Shown piece by piece: positions 63,189 through 64,000 of a stretch of DNA of 64,000 nucleotides (position 1 is the first letter of the stretch; the number at the start of each line of letters is the position of its first letter). The DNA is from Blastococcus tunisiensis (lineage in GTDB: Bacteria > Actinomycetota > Actinomycetes > Mycobacteriales > Geodermatophilaceae). The notes beneath the pieces are model-generated. The model was given only the letters and a program-made list of their open reading frames with translations. It searched no databases and was not told where the DNA came from. Location of the stretch: the NCBI RefSeq assembly GCF_900112815.1, contig NZ_FOND01000017.1, positions 1-64,000 of the forward strand. The letters run 5' to 3'. The translations under genes were made by a program, and so were the position numbers.

Positions 63189-64000
63189 GCCAGGGACTGA
63201 GCGACCTCGACACCGGCCCCGGCCGGCTGGCCGACCGCCTCGACACCGTGGAGCTGGCGGCCGGCACCCCGGACGACGAGCAGCCCTTCGCCGAGCTGGG
63301 CCTGAAGGCGGACGAGTACGCGCGGATCAAGGAGATCCTCGGCCGCCGGCCCACCACCGCCGAGCTGGCCATGTACAGCGTCATGTGGAGCGAGCACTGC
63401 TCCTACAAGAGCTCGAAGGTCCACCTGCGGCAGTTCGGCGATCTCCCGCCCAGCGAGGCCCTCCTGGTCGGCATCGGCGAGAACGCCGGCGTCGTCGACG
63501 TCGGCGACGGCTACGCGGTCACCTTCAAGGTGGAGTCGCACAACCATCCCAGCTACGTCGAGCCGTACCAGGGCGCGGCCACCGGCGTCGGCGGCATCGT
63601 CCGCGACATCCTGACCATGGGCGCCCGGCCGATCGCCGTCATGGACTCGCTCCGGTTCGGCCGGGCCGACGCCCCGGACACCGCCCGCGTGCTGCCCGGC
63701 GTCGTCGCCGGGGTCGGCGGCTACGGCAACTGCCTGGGCCTGCCCAACATCGGCGGCGAGCTGCTCTTCGACGACTGCTACGCCGGCAACCCGCTGGTCA
63801 ACGCGCTCTGCGTCGGCGTCATGAGGCACGAGGACGTCCGGCTGGCCAAGGCCGAGGGTGTCGGCAACAAGGTGATCCTGTTCGGCGCGCGCACCGGCGG
63901 CGACGGCATCGGCGGGGTCAGCGTCCTGGCGTCGGAGACCTTCGACGCCGAGGGCCCGGCCAAGCGGCCCAGCGTCCAGGTGGGCGACCCGTTCACCGAG
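63185..64000 (+). CDS. purL: FGAM synthase subunit PurL, N-terminal part (cut by window edge)
   Basis: From GTG 63185 the frame is open to the end of the window (272 codons of an expected 740-770). It is the small PurL type that works with PurS and PurQ. Motifs: [15 protein letters not shown] (catalytic His region), [20 protein letters not shown] with [20 protein letters not shown] (ATP/Mg site), and [13 protein letters not shown]. It amidates FGAR to FGAM using ATP. The overlap with purQ indicates coupling. Confidence 0.95.
   Translation, partial: MSQGLSDLDTGPGRLADRLDTVELAAGTPDDEQPFAELGLKADEYARIKEILGRRPTTAELAMYSVMWSEHCSYKSSKVHLRQFGDLPPSEALLVGIGENAGVVDVGDGYAVTFKVESHNHPSYVEPYQGAATGVGGIVRDILTMGARPIAVMDSLRFGRADAPDTARVLPGVVAGVGGYGNCLGLPNIGGELLFDDCYAGNPLVNALCVGVMRHEDVRLAKAEGVGNKVILFGARTGGDGIGGVSVLASETFDAEGPAKRPSVQVGDPFTE

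Overview
The window is very GC-rich DNA with dense, often overlapping genes, many GTG starts and several leaderless promoters (a TAnnnT box 6-7 nt before the start codon). The gene content (mycothiol-type DinB protein, F420-dependent oxidoreductase, HspR-controlled chaperone operon, DevR/DevS-like pair, GPGG small membrane protein, split purS/purQ/purL) marks a high-GC actinobacterium. Geodermatophilaceae (Blastococcus, Geodermatophilus or Modestobacter) is my best guess; it is an inference from content, not a database result.

Layout. (1) 1-402: the broken-off 5' end of an IS30-family insertion sequence, which appears to sit inside the palindrome of a multi-hairpin repeat; a full copy of that repeat lies at 45.7 kb. 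(2) 0.4-12.8 kb: two TetR regulators, an F420-type oxidoreductase and a catabolic acyl-CoA operon resembling terpene utilization (AtuA-like protein, biotin-dependent acyl-CoA carboxylase, acyl-CoA dehydrogenase, acyl-CoA synthetase). Two near-identical palindromes flank the second TetR gene. (3) 12.8-16.5 kb: ribokinase, membrane protein, methyltransferase and type III polyketide synthase. (4) 16.5-24.4 kb: a signalling block with a DevR/DevS-like pair (heme ligands conserved), a universal stress protein behind a DevR-box match, a GGDEF-EAL enzyme, tRNA-Gly, a soluble chemoreceptor with a separate PAS protein, and dcd. (5) 24.4-40.6 kb: MFS transporter, Rv0338c-like Fe-S reductase, AbiEi-like protein, dnaK-grpE-dnaJ-hspR-marR operon, MarR/MFS efflux pair, OsmC/OhrR pair and clpB. 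The dnaK and clpB promoters share the same SigH-type and HAIR elements. (6) 40.8-53.9 kb: membrane proteins, a molybdopterin oxidoreductase, fasciclin lipoprotein, TspO, pyrE, two flavoproteins, pentapeptide protein, fba, and an orphan ABC transporter. (7) 53.9-64 kb: purine synthesis (purA, purD, purB, purC, purS, purQ, and purL cut by the window edge) with gdpD and rsgA. A DUF559-like gene bracketed by two structured repeats lies between purC and purS.

The most unusual features are repeats. A 76-bp element occurs three times (9954, 15386 and, on the minus strand, 51979). In each case it runs exactly from the stop codon of one reading frame to the base before the next start codon and supplies the Shine-Dalgarno sequence. 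A hairpin repeat with a compensatory base-pair change flanks the DUF559-like gene. Two tiny leaderless reading frames precede the type III PKS and purB. I see no CRISPR array, rRNA, phage region or complete mobile element.
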